The notes under the pieces: generated by a model | What the model was told of the DNA's origin: nothing | Database searches by the model: none | Seen by the model: the letters and a program-made list of their open reading frames with translations, nothing else | Assembly: GCA_023433615.1 (NCBI GenBank) | Contig: JAEZCJ010000209.1 | Span: 1 to 52,453 of the forward strand | From: Bacillota bacterium | GTDB lineage: Bacteria; Bacillota; Bacilli; Paenibacillales; Paenibacillaceae | Direction of reading: 5' to 3' | Length of the DNA stretch: 52,453 nt | Shown: positions 7,825 to 15,759 of the stretch, piece by piece | Layout of the letters: every line of letters begins with the position of its first letter | How positions within the stretch are numbered: position 1 is the first letter of the stretch | Program-made: the position numbers and the translations under genes

Positions 7825-8595
7825 ATGCGTATTAACCACAACATCACTGCATTGAACACGCACCGCAACATGAGTCTGAACAACGTTTCTGCTGGCAAAT
7901 CCATGGAGAAACTGGCATCCGGTCTCCGCATCAACCGTGCGGCTGACGATGCAGCAGGTCTCGCGGTATCCGAGAAAATGCGCGGTCAAATCCGTGGCCT
8001 CGAGCAAGCGCAACGCAACACGCAAGACGGTATCTCCTTCGTACAAACTGCTGAAGGCGCTATGAACGAAATCTCCGCCATGCTGACGCGCATGAAAGAG
8101 CTGAACGTTCAGAAGCTGAACGGCACGTACGGCTCCGGCGACAAAGCGAACATCGACTCCGAGCTTTCCGCTCTGGGTGCACAGATCGACTCGATCTTGA
8201 CGAACACGAAGTTCAACGGCATTAACATCACTTCCGGCGCAACGATCCAAACGGGCGATGCTTCCGGCGTATCGATCTCGATCGCTGCGATTTCTACGAC
8301 TGGCATTTCCGGTCTGGGCGCATCTACTTCGCTGACGAACATCGAAACGGCTATCAAGAACACGTCGACTGAGCGCGCTAAGCTTGGTGCCCTGCAGAAC
8401 CGTCTCGAGTACACGTCCAACAACCTGGGTACGACGGTCGAGAACCTCACGGCTTCCGAGTCCCGTATCCGCGACACGGACATGGCTCGCGAAATGGTCA
8501 ACCTCGTGAAGAACAACATCTTGCTTCAAGCTTCGCAATCGATGCTGGCGCAAGCCAACTCGCAGCCGCAAGGCGTTCTGTCCTTGCTGGGCTAA
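7825..8595 (+). CDS. hag: Flagellin (Hag/FliC), short form
   Basis: This is the filament subunit. The 256-residue protein has the conserved N-terminal D0/D1 half (MRINHNITALNTHRN, SGLRINRAADDAAGLAVSEK) and C-terminal D1/D0 half (NRLEYTSNNLGTTVENL, ending in SQPQGVLSLLG). There is almost no D2/D3 insert. The exposed middle, about residues 133-175, is rich in Ser and Thr and is the likely site for O-linked glycans made by the island that follows. It has its own sigma-D promoter, a strong ribosome site (GGGAGG) and a terminator, so it is transcribed alone. Codon choice (many AAC, CTG, CGT codons) fits very high expression. Confidence 0.97.
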   Translation: MRINHNITALNTHRNMSLNNVSAGKSMEKLASGLRINRAADDAAGLAVSEKMRGQIRGLEQAQRNTQDGISFVQTAEGAMNEISAMLTRMKELNVQKLNGTYGSGDKANIDSELSALGAQIDSILTNTKFNGINITSGATIQTGDASGVSISIAAISTTGISGLGASTSLTNIETAIKNTSTERAKLGALQNRLEYTSNNLGTTVENLTASESRIRDTDMAREMVNLVKNNILLQASQSMLAQANSQPQGVLSLLG

Positions 8596-8607
8596 TAGCC
8601 TTACGCG

Positions 8608-8644
8608 AAGAGACCTTAGATTATCTAAGGTCTCTTCTTTTTTT
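8608..8644 (+). terminator. Intrinsic terminator of hag
   Basis: A perfect 13-bp stem (AAGAGACCTTAGA with TCTAAGGTCTCTT) around a TTA loop, followed by CTTTTTTT. Confidence 0.92.
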
Positions 8645-8665
8645 GTCCACACCATGCATCGGCTC

Positions 8666-8693
8666 TAATAAGTCGTGCCATAGAAGCCGATAT
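8666..8693 (+). promoter_or_regulatory. Sigma-D promoter of flaG-fliD-fliS-fliT
   Basis: TAAT at 8666-8669, 16 bases, then a perfect GCCGATAT at 8686-8693, 40 bp before the flaG start. The -35 departs from TAAA by one base. Confidence 0.65.
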
Positions 8694-8732
8694 TGATAAT
8701 ATAAGAATCTAATTCTAATCGGGGTGAAGTAC

Positions 8733-9119
8733 ATGTCCATGAGTATTTCATCAGCTCAGAACACGGCAGGAGTTACGACAGAGAAGAATGTTGCCATCAG
8801 CATGCCGTCGAAGGCTAATGAGGAAACAGTAACTAAATACAAGTCGGTGGAAGCAATTCAAGAGGCAGAACGTAAGGGTTCCAAATTAACAATCGGTGAG
8901 GAACAGAAAGTAAAAAGTATCGAACGTGCATTAGAAGCCGTGAAGAGCCATCAAACATCGCTTGAGATGTCCGTACATGAGGCGACGAATGAAGTCATAA
9001 TCAGGGTGCTGGACAAAGAGACAGGAGAGCTCATTCGTGAAGTGCCTTCCGAGAAGATCCTGGACATGGTGTCCAAATTCATGGAAATGAACGGGATGTT
9101 ATTCGACGAAAAGGTGTAG
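8733..9119 (+). CDS. flaG: FlaG family protein
   Basis: FlaG (YvyC in B. subtilis) influences filament length, but its mechanism is unclear. The 128-residue protein has a polar, low-complexity N-terminal half and the conserved FlaG C-terminal core (VHEATNEVIIRVLDKETGEL, REVPSEKILDMVSKFMEMNG). The ATG at 8733 is preceded by GGGGTGA at good spacing; a GTG at 8724 lies within that ribosome site and is rejected. It heads the flaG-fliD-fliS-fliT unit. Confidence 0.9.
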   Translation: MSMSISSAQNTAGVTTEKNVAISMPSKANEETVTKYKSVEAIQEAERKGSKLTIGEEQKVKSIERALEAVKSHQTSLEMSVHEATNEVIIRVLDKETGELIREVPSEKILDMVSKFMEMNGMLFDEKV

Positions 9120-9135
9120 AAAGAGGTGGTATTTC

Positions 9136-10578
9136 GTGAGAATTGCAGGATTAGCATCAGGTCTTGATATCGACAGCATGGTCAAGGAACTGATGAAGGC
9201 GCGTAAGGCTACAGCCGATAAGTTATTCCAGAAGAGGACAACGGCTGAATGGCAGCAAGAAGCATTCCGGGAAGTCAGCTCTAAGCTTGTTGATTTTCGT
9301 AATAATAAGTTGTCCTCCTATAACTTATCCAGCCAGATCAACGCCAAAACAGCGGCGGTGAGCGGCAACTCGACAGCGATCAGCGTCAATTCAGTCGATC
9401 CGAATACCGCTGGCAACATGAGCATTAAGGTTAACAAAGTGGCAACCGCCCAGGCAGCGGTATTTACGCTTACCCCTGGGAACATGGGTCAAAAAAGCGG
9501 GACAATGGCTGACCTGGGCTACGCCTCTGCAGGCTCATTCCAAGTGAATGGAAAAACCATTCAGTATGAGCCGACGGATACGCTTAAAACGATCGCTAAC
9601 AAGATTAATGCCAATAAATCTGCGAAAGCAACAGCGTTATATGATGAAACCAATGGGAAATTCTCCATTATGCATGCGGAAACGGGCAAAGCAGTAACGG
9701 CAGATGGACCCATGGCGGCATTATTTACACGCGTTGATAGTGGCGGTGACATGGCCGAAATCGAAGTGAACGGCATTGCTTTCACGCAGGCAAGTAATCG
9801 CTTCTCGATCAATGGCGTCGACTTTACTGTTAAAGCGGAGACCGGAGCCACGAATGCTGCATTGGCTATTGTAACGGATACAGAGAAGATTCTCTCCACG
9901 ATCAAATCCTTCGTGAACGATTACAATAGCCTCATCGAGAAAGTAAACGGCGAATTGGGAGAAGAGCGGTTCCGTTCCTATACGCCGCTTACCGATGAGC
10001 AAAAAGAAGCGATGACGGAAAAGCAGATTGAATTGTGGGAAGAAAAGGCGCATAGCGGTCTACTGCGTAACGACTCTACTTTGAGCAAGTTGGCATCCGA
10101 TTTGCGGATCGCGTCAACAGCTGATTTTGCAACGAATGTCAATATTGCAACAATTGGGATAACGACAGGTACGTGGCAGGATAGAGGGAAGTTGATTATT
10201 GACGAGGCGAAGCTTCGTAAGGCGATCGAGGATAACCCTCAACAAGTAGCGGATATGTTCATGAAGGCGGGCGATACATCGGATCCTGCAAAGAGCGGTG
10301 TCGGCATTTTCAACAAAATGTCGAAAATTGCGATGAATGCATTGACAGAATTATCTTCACGTGCAGGTACATCCATGGTGAATGCAGACCCTAAAGGGCA
10401 ATTCCTCGAAAGTTCGTTGCTAAGTTCGCAAATTCGCGAGATGAAGACTAAAGAATCTGACCTGGCAGCCAAACTCAAGATGATGGAAGATCGCTATTAT
10501 AAGCAGTTTGCGGCAATGGAAGCTGCGATTAATAAATACAACGCTCAGGCATCCAGTCTATCCGGTTTCATGAATTGA
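9136..10578 (+). CDS. fliD: FliD, filament cap protein (HAP2)
   Basis: FliD forms the cap under which flagellin polymerises. The 480-residue sequence has the FliD N-terminal domain (GLASGLDIDSMVKELMKA, the classic start) and the C-terminal domain (IKSFVNDYNSLIEKVNGEL, ending SSLSGFMN with a coiled-coil before it). Translation starts at GTG, preceded by AGAGGTGG. It follows flaG by 16 bp and is followed by its chaperone candidates fliS and fliT. Confidence 0.95.
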   Translation: MRIAGLASGLDIDSMVKELMKARKATADKLFQKRTTAEWQQEAFREVSSKLVDFRNNKLSSYNLSSQINAKTAAVSGNSTAISVNSVDPNTAGNMSIKVNKVATAQAAVFTLTPGNMGQKSGTMADLGYASAGSFQVNGKTIQYEPTDTLKTIANKINANKSAKATALYDETNGKFSIMHAETGKAVTADGPMAALFTRVDSGGDMAEIEVNGIAFTQASNRFSINGVDFTVKAETGATNAALAIVTDTEKILSTIKSFVNDYNSLIEKVNGELGEERFRSYTPLTDEQKEAMTEKQIELWEEKAHSGLLRNDSTLSKLASDLRIASTADFATNVNIATIGITTGTWQDRGKLIIDEAKLRKAIEDNPQQVADMFMKAGDTSDPAKSGVGIFNKMSKIAMNALTELSSRAGTSMVNADPKGQFLESSLLSSQIREMKTKESDLAAKLKMMEDRYYKQFAAMEAAINKYNAQASSLSGFMN

Positions 10579-10591
10579 AGGAGTGAAAGTG

Positions 10592-10990
10592 ATGTTGCAA
10601 TCGCCGTATAAAGCTTACCAGCAGAACTCGGTCCAAACAGCAGCCCCTGGTCAACTCGTCGTAATGCTCTATGACGGAGCCGTACGTTTTACAAAGGCCG
10701 GGATTGATGGGATACAGCGGCGGCAATATGCAGTCGCTAACACGAACCTTAAGAAAGCACAGTCCGTCATCCACGAGCTTATCGCTGCGTTGAATCCAGA
10801 GGTCCCCATATCAAGAGATTTAGGGCGTATTTATGAGTATATGCTGCATTGTCTGATTCAGGCCAATGTAAAGAAGGACGCAGGAAAAGCAGAGGAAGTG
10901 CTGCGGCATTTACAGGATCTGAGGGAGGCTTGGAAACAAATTCTTAAGCCGGGTAATACTGCAGCGACTTCCATTGAAGGTCATGCGTAA
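10592..10990 (+). CDS. fliS: FliS, flagellin export chaperone
   Basis: FliS binds the C-terminal helix of flagellin and prevents early polymerisation. The 132-residue protein shows the family start (SPYKAYQQNSVQTAAPGQL) and the characteristic VMLYDGAVRF segment near residue 30. The ATG at 10592 is preferred to a GTG at 10583 because AAGGAG lies eight bases before it. It ends one base into the fliT start (TAATG), indicating coupled translation. Confidence 0.95.
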   Translation: MLQSPYKAYQQNSVQTAAPGQLVVMLYDGAVRFTKAGIDGIQRRQYAVANTNLKKAQSVIHELIAALNPEVPISRDLGRIYEYMLHCLIQANVKKDAGKAEEVLRHLQDLREAWKQILKPGNTAATSIEGHA

Positions 10991-11316
10991 TGCTAACGAA
11001 TTTGGAATTATTATGCGACATTACTGAAAAAGCAGCTGATATTGGCTTTGATAATGATTCCGGTTTACTTGACGAACTACTAGCGTTACGATCAGAAGTG
11101 ATCGCGGAATTATCAGAACAACCCGAGGTATCCTCAGAGCAGAAGGCATTACTTCGCAGAATTAATGAATATGACAAGGTGCTTCTCCGGCACTTGGAAT
11201 CATCAAGATCCCAAATATCAAGCTCATTAAATAAGCTTGTACAATCGCGCGTTCAGAAGCACTCTTATGAACAAACATATGAGGCGGGCAGTTATTTTTT
11301 CGATAAGAAAAAATAG
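10990..11316 (+). CDS. fliT: FliT-like flagellar chaperone
   Basis: A 108-residue, highly helical and acidic protein in the fliT position directly after fliS, overlapping its stop by one base. In Bacilli FliT is the chaperone for FliD. Sequence similarity in this family is weak, so the assignment rests on size, helix content and position. It is the last gene of the conserved flagellar block before the glycan island. Confidence 0.65.
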   Translation: MLTNLELLCDITEKAADIGFDNDSGLLDELLALRSEVIAELSEQPEVSSEQKALLRRINEYDKVLLRHLESSRSQISSSLNKLVQSRVQKHSYEQTYEAGSYFFDKKK

Positions 11317-11334
11317 TTAGCTTCGCTATACAGG

Positions 11335-11364
11335 ACCGTTGGGTGAATATTACCTGACGGTTTT
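11335..11364 (+). terminator. Possible weak terminator after fliT
   Basis: ACCGTTGGGT (11335-11344) can pair with ACCTGACGGT (11352-11361), with a mismatch, followed by TTTT. It is the only hairpin in the gap before the island. Confidence 0.4.
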
Positions 11365-11420
11365 CCTTATGAATCGACATTTTTCAGCCGATATAGAGGG
11401 TATATGCAAAGGAGGCTTCT

Positions 11421-13700
11421 ATGATGAGTGCGGAACCAGCTATTCCGATAAATGAGATAATAGAGGAAGTGAGAGTATTCCTCCCAAGACTTTTAGAAGC
11501 ATGCGATTCGGTAGCTGAACTGTTGTACCAGCCGATTACAACTTCGACATGGGAGGTATTCGGAGACTTAGTCCAGGGCTTTGATGATCTATATCGGACC
11601 ATGAATTCGGTTAATCATAGATTGCATAATGAAGGCAATCCCCAGTTGATCCAGCAACCAATCCTCGAGTTTATGAACGCAATGGATGACAAATTTGCGG
11701 AACTGAACGGGTATATGGATGCTGAGGAATTCACAGAAGCTGGAGATTGCCTTCGGTATGAGCTGATTCCCGTCATCTCGAATTTGACAATGGCATTAGG
11801 TGATGAAGAGCGATTAAGGAACGAACGGTTCCATACCAATTCGATTTATTTAAAGAGTAGATTCCCAAAAGCCTATGCGCAAGTGTCAGCAATCGTACGG
11901 GGTTCGAGTCCCTATCAGATTGTTGCCTCAAAAGATGGGTCCCCCAACTTATACTGGTTGAGGGACTATGGCAAGCCGACCTATTTATATAGTAGATATG
12001 CTCCTGAGATGGAAGCGGAACGCTGGATTGCTGCGATTCACGACTCATTGCATGGAAAAAGCAATGTCATGATTTATGGTTTCGGTTTCGGGTGTCATCT
12101 GAGTGCTTTACTTAGAACTAATTCGAATGTGAATATTTATCTCTATGAGCCTGATCCATATATTCTACTTGCGGCTATGGAAGTTGTGAACCTTGCAGAG
12201 ATCCTGGCAGGCGAATCAATTAAGGATTTAGTAGTCGGGAAGGATAAAGATCAACGGGATGGACTATTCTATCGTATGCTAAAGTATAACAAAGGCGAGA
12301 CGGCAACTATCTCTTTGCCGGCATACGACAAGTTGAATTCAGAATGGAAACAGGAGTTTCTACGGGATGCCAAAAACGCCATAATGAATTATGCTACCTC
12401 GGAGAATGTCTATAAGAAGTATGGACACGAGTGGACGCGCAATACGCTCTACAACATGGCATACAACATAACGACACCTAACATCAATGGTATGAAAGGG
12501 AAGATGCTCGGTAGAACTGCAGTCATAGTCGGAGCGGGACCTTCTTTGGAGGCGGATGTGGAACTGTTGCGTGAACTTAAGCATCATGCGATAGTCATTG
12601 CTGCTGGTTCAAGTATTCAGGCACTCCAGCATTTTGGCATTCAGCCGCACCTGATTGTATCGATGGATGGTGGCGTGGCCAATTACAACGTGTTCCGACA
12701 AGTCGAGATTACGGATATACCGATTCTGTACGTACCTCAGGTAGAATACCGAGTTATCGACAATACTTCGAAGCATCTATTTCATGTCTATTTTAGTACG
12801 GATGTTGCGACGATGTATTTAGTTGGCTTGCAAGAAAACGACCCTGTGTTTAAGTCCAGCCATTCGGTTACAGGCACTGCCATTCAAGCTGCCGCGTTCT
12901 TGGGATGCAGCGAGGTGTTGTTTACAGGGCAGGATCTTTCTTACCCTGATGATAAAGTATATGCCACCGGAGCTAAGCACGTAGGCGAGAATCATACGGA
13001 TTACATCATGAAGCGAGCTGTCTTGGAAGTTGAGAATGTACGAGGCGGGATGAATCGCACGACGGAATCGATGAGGCTTACGCTAGTAGATATTGAAGAG
13101 ATCATCGCGCTGTTCCCCGATGTGCGATTTATCAATACGAGTAAAAAAGGTGCGAAAATAAAAGGCACAGGTTGGGAATCGATGGAGGATGTCGTTGTAC
13201 GTCTGGCAAACGATAGGATAGAAGAAGACGCCATCAAGAATGCAATGTCGGCGCACTTGGTTCCTTATCCCGATGCTAGGATACAGGCTATGATAGATCG
13301 CGTACACTCGCTTCCGATGCAGTTGAATGAGTTCGAATTCAAATTGAAGCGGGTAAGCCGCAACATGGACAAACTGTTAGAACTTGCGCGGAAGAATCCC
13401 GATAAATGTATCAATAAAATGGTAGAAATCGAACAGGATTGGGAGCAGGCGGTCACATCGTTCATGTTCAATACTTTCTTCATTGTGCTATTGAAACAAG
13501 AGGTATCAAGATTCGACAGAGAACTTCCTGATGTGGCGAGAGAGAAGAATCTTATTAAGAAAGCTACATTATTTGAAGATGTCCTAGGTACCCTGGTCAG
13601 CCAGATTGATGAGAAGATCCCACTGGTTCGGGAAATGATTGAGGAAGCCGTTAGACGAGTGAGTGCGAAGTTGAATGAGGGTGAACGACAACATGTATGA
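11421..13700 (+). CDS. Maf-type flagellin glycosyltransferase (DUF115 / MptE-like)
   Basis: Motility accessory factors (Maf) transfer nonulosonic acids such as pseudaminic or legionaminic acid from CMP-sugars to Ser/Thr of flagellin in the cytoplasm. This 759-residue protein has the central MAF_flag10/DUF115 domain: GRTAVIVGAGPSLEADVELL near residue 365, IVSMDGGVANYNV, and GCSEVLFTGQDLSYPDD near residue 500. Flanking regions are helical, as in known Maf proteins. GGAGG precedes the ATG. It is the first gene of the island, directly after fliS/fliT, and its stop overlaps the start region of the PseB-like gene. Confidence 0.88.
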   Translation: MMSAEPAIPINEIIEEVRVFLPRLLEACDSVAELLYQPITTSTWEVFGDLVQGFDDLYRTMNSVNHRLHNEGNPQLIQQPILEFMNAMDDKFAELNGYMDAEEFTEAGDCLRYELIPVISNLTMALGDEERLRNERFHTNSIYLKSRFPKAYAQVSAIVRGSSPYQIVASKDGSPNLYWLRDYGKPTYLYSRYAPEMEAERWIAAIHDSLHGKSNVMIYGFGFGCHLSALLRTNSNVNIYLYEPDPYILLAAMEVVNLAEILAGESIKDLVVGKDKDQRDGLFYRMLKYNKGETATISLPAYDKLNSEWKQEFLRDAKNAIMNYATSENVYKKYGHEWTRNTLYNMAYNITTPNINGMKGKMLGRTAVIVGAGPSLEADVELLRELKHHAIVIAAGSSIQALQHFGIQPHLIVSMDGGVANYNVFRQVEITDIPILYVPQVEYRVIDNTSKHLFHVYFSTDVATMYLVGLQENDPVFKSSHSVTGTAIQAAAFLGCSEVLFTGQDLSYPDDKVYATGAKHVGENHTDYIMKRAVLEVENVRGGMNRTTESMRLTLVDIEEIIALFPDVRFINTSKKGAKIKGTGWESMEDVVVRLANDRIEEDAIKNAMSAHLVPYPDARIQAMIDRVHSLPMQLNEFEFKLKRVSRNMDKLLELARKNPDKCINKMVEIEQDWEQAVTSFMFNTFFIVLLKQEVSRFDRELPDVAREKNLIKKATLFEDVLGTLVSQIDEKIPLVREMIEEAVRRVSAKLNEGERQHV

Positions 13701-14700
13701 GAATAAGAAAATACTGATTACAGGCGGTACGGGGACGATCGGGTACAACCTGACAAAACGGCTGCTTCAAGAGAATCCAGCCGTCATCCGGATCTTCAGC
13801 CGGGATGAGTATAAACAGTTTAATATGAGTCAGGATTTTCAAAAAGATAAGTATCGAATGCGCTATCTGATAGGGGATGTGCGCGATCAACAACGGCTAG
13901 TTCGAGCTATGGAAGGCATTGATTATGTCTTTCACTTGGCGGCCATGAAGCATGTCCCTTTTTGTGAGTACAATCCATTCGAAGCAGTCCAGACGAACGT
14001 CCTTGGAACACAGAATGTCATCCAAGCGGCAATTCAAGCGGGAGTTAAAAAGGTGCTCTTTACAAGCTCGGATAAGGCTATATCGCCTACTAATACCTAT
14101 GGAGCGACCAAATTGACGGCGGAGAGATTGATCTCTGCCGCGGAATATCAAAAGGGGCCAAAGGAAACGGTATTCTCTTCTGTGCGTTTTGGGAATGTGA
14201 TGGGCTCTAGAGGCTCCGTGATTCCATTGTTCAAGAAACAGATTCTGGAGGACCGCTGTATCACAATAACGGATCTCAACATGATTCGGTATATGATGAC
14301 CCCATCACAAGCTATCAATTTAATGTTGAAGGCGAACCTTATGTCAAAGGGCGGGGAAGTGTTTGTACTAAAGATGCCCGTCGTGCGCTTAATGGATTTG
14401 GCAGAGATATTAAGGGAAGAGATCAGCAGCAAATATAATTTAGATATTACAGAAATCATAATTAAAGAAGTCGGGCTAAGACCTGGGGAGAAAATGTATG
14501 AGGAGCTTATGACTAACGATGAAATGAGGATTGCGTTAGAAACTCAAGATCTTTATATAGTCCCTTCAACTTTTTCAGAAAAGCAATGGCACGAAGGGAA
14601 TGAGAACCTGTTCAAGGCAAGGAATCCAGAAATGAATGAGCCCTCTCTAATTAGCAAAGACGTGCTTAAAGACTGGTTAATAACTGAGAATTTACTATAA
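13693..14700 (+). CDS. pseB: PseB-like UDP-GlcNAc 4,6-dehydratase
   Basis: This short-chain dehydrogenase is the likely first step of pseudaminic acid synthesis: C4 oxidation, C6 dehydration and C5 inversion of UDP-GlcNAc. It has the NAD(P) loop GGTGTIGYN near residue 10, SRDEYKQFNMS, GDVRDQQRL, AAMKHVPFCEYNPFEA, and the catalytic stretch SSDKAISPTNTYGATK near residue 130, all aligning by eye with Campylobacter PseB. The C-terminus GLRPGEKMYEELM also fits. The ATG at 13693 is chosen for its ribosome site GAGGGTGA, so it overlaps maf by 8 bp. A CapD-like relative of different stereochemistry cannot be excluded. Confidence 0.82.
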   Translation: MYENKKILITGGTGTIGYNLTKRLLQENPAVIRIFSRDEYKQFNMSQDFQKDKYRMRYLIGDVRDQQRLVRAMEGIDYVFHLAAMKHVPFCEYNPFEAVQTNVLGTQNVIQAAIQAGVKKVLFTSSDKAISPTNTYGATKLTAERLISAAEYQKGPKETVFSSVRFGNVMGSRGSVIPLFKKQILEDRCITITDLNMIRYMMTPSQAINLMLKANLMSKGGEVFVLKMPVVRLMDLAEILREEISSKYNLDITEIIIKEVGLRPGEKMYEELMTNDEMRIALETQDLYIVPSTFSEKQWHEGNENLFKARNPEMNEPSLISKDVLKDWLITENLL

Positions 14701-14740
14701 ATGAAGCGGGATTATATGAGGTTTTATTGGAGGGGTTCTA

Positions 14741-15622
14741 ATGTTTGAGGTAATTGACAATATAAAAGAAAAGAAAATTGTAGTATTTGGTACTGGTTCT
14801 GCTGCACAAAAGGTGATTAAGAGGAACCAGTTTGATATTGCTTATTTTGTAGACAATGATACGAATAAGTGGGGGCAGTTCTTTTTTGGAAAAGAGATTA
14901 TAAATCCTAACGTCTTATTGACTGAGGATACAAATAATCTCTTCATTGTTGTTGCAAGTTCATATTTTGGAGAAATAAATGACCAGTTAACTAAATATGG
15001 ATTTGTCAACAATGTCCACTATTTAAATGGACACGACTGGATTAATCACACTATAGAGGTTGAAGAATGGTTGAATAGCGGAAAGTCAAAGTTGACACCA
15101 CACTATATAAAACAAAAGCACCTTCAAAAACTTGGGTCTATAGTTGGGATGTCTATACTTGTGGAAACAGGTACTTATCTTGGTCACATGATATTGGCGA
15201 TGAAAGATAAGTTTCAAAAGATATACACTATTGAATTGGATAATACACTATATCAGAGAGCAACAACGTTATTTTCTGAATTTAAACATATTCAAGTATT
15301 GCACGGTGATAGTGGGGATGTTATTAAAGAAGTCTTGGGGAAAATCGAGGTTCCAGCTCTATTTTGGCTAGATGGTCATTACTCTGGACTAGGTACTGCG
15401 AAAGGGACTTTAGAAACTCCGATTCTTCAAGAATTAGAGCTGATATTAGCGCATAATAGCGACCATGTTATTTTGATCGACGATGCAAGATTATTTATTG
15501 GCAAAGATGATTACCCTACAATAGATCTATTAAAATCTCATGTGTGGAATATTAATCCTGACGTCAATATCTTTGTTGAGGATGACATTATTCATATAAT
15601 CAATAAAAAGGTAGGAATTTAA
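14741..15622 (+). CDS. Rossmann module fused to a SAM-methyltransferase-like domain
   Basis: A 293-residue two-domain protein. Residues about 8-105 form the Rossmann-like module that recurs in the next six genes (IVVFGTGSAAQKV, YFVDNDTNKWG, IVVASSYFGEI). Residues about 135-290 look like a class I methyltransferase: a glycine motif VETGTYLGHM, an acidic strand end YTIELD, then HGDSGDV and LFWLDGHYSGLG. No signal peptide or membrane helix is visible, so it should act in the cytoplasm. A methylating role on the flagellar glycan is inferred from domain and context only. Base composition is clearly more AT-rich than the flagellar block. Confidence 0.7.
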   Translation: MFEVIDNIKEKKIVVFGTGSAAQKVIKRNQFDIAYFVDNDTNKWGQFFFGKEIINPNVLLTEDTNNLFIVVASSYFGEINDQLTKYGFVNNVHYLNGHDWINHTIEVEEWLNSGKSKLTPHYIKQKHLQKLGSIVGMSILVETGTYLGHMILAMKDKFQKIYTIELDNTLYQRATTLFSEFKHIQVLHGDSGDVIKEVLGKIEVPALFWLDGHYSGLGTAKGTLETPILQELELILAHNSDHVILIDDARLFIGKDDYPTIDLLKSHVWNINPDVNIFVEDDIIHIINKKVGI

Positions 15623-15759
15623 TTAGTCTTACAGTTGCAAGAACTTATTAATCACAATCAAGGTGGAATATTGGTCGATATACATTGGCGGCATAACCTT
15701 CAATTGGAGAAGAGAATATGTGACTAGTTCAAGAAACCGCTAATTTCGGGAGGAACAAA

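Noticed and set aside
11895..11915. GGTTCGAGTCC, identical to a tRNA T-loop core
   Set aside because: It lies inside the maf coding frame and no acceptor stem, D-arm or anticodon arm can be built around it.
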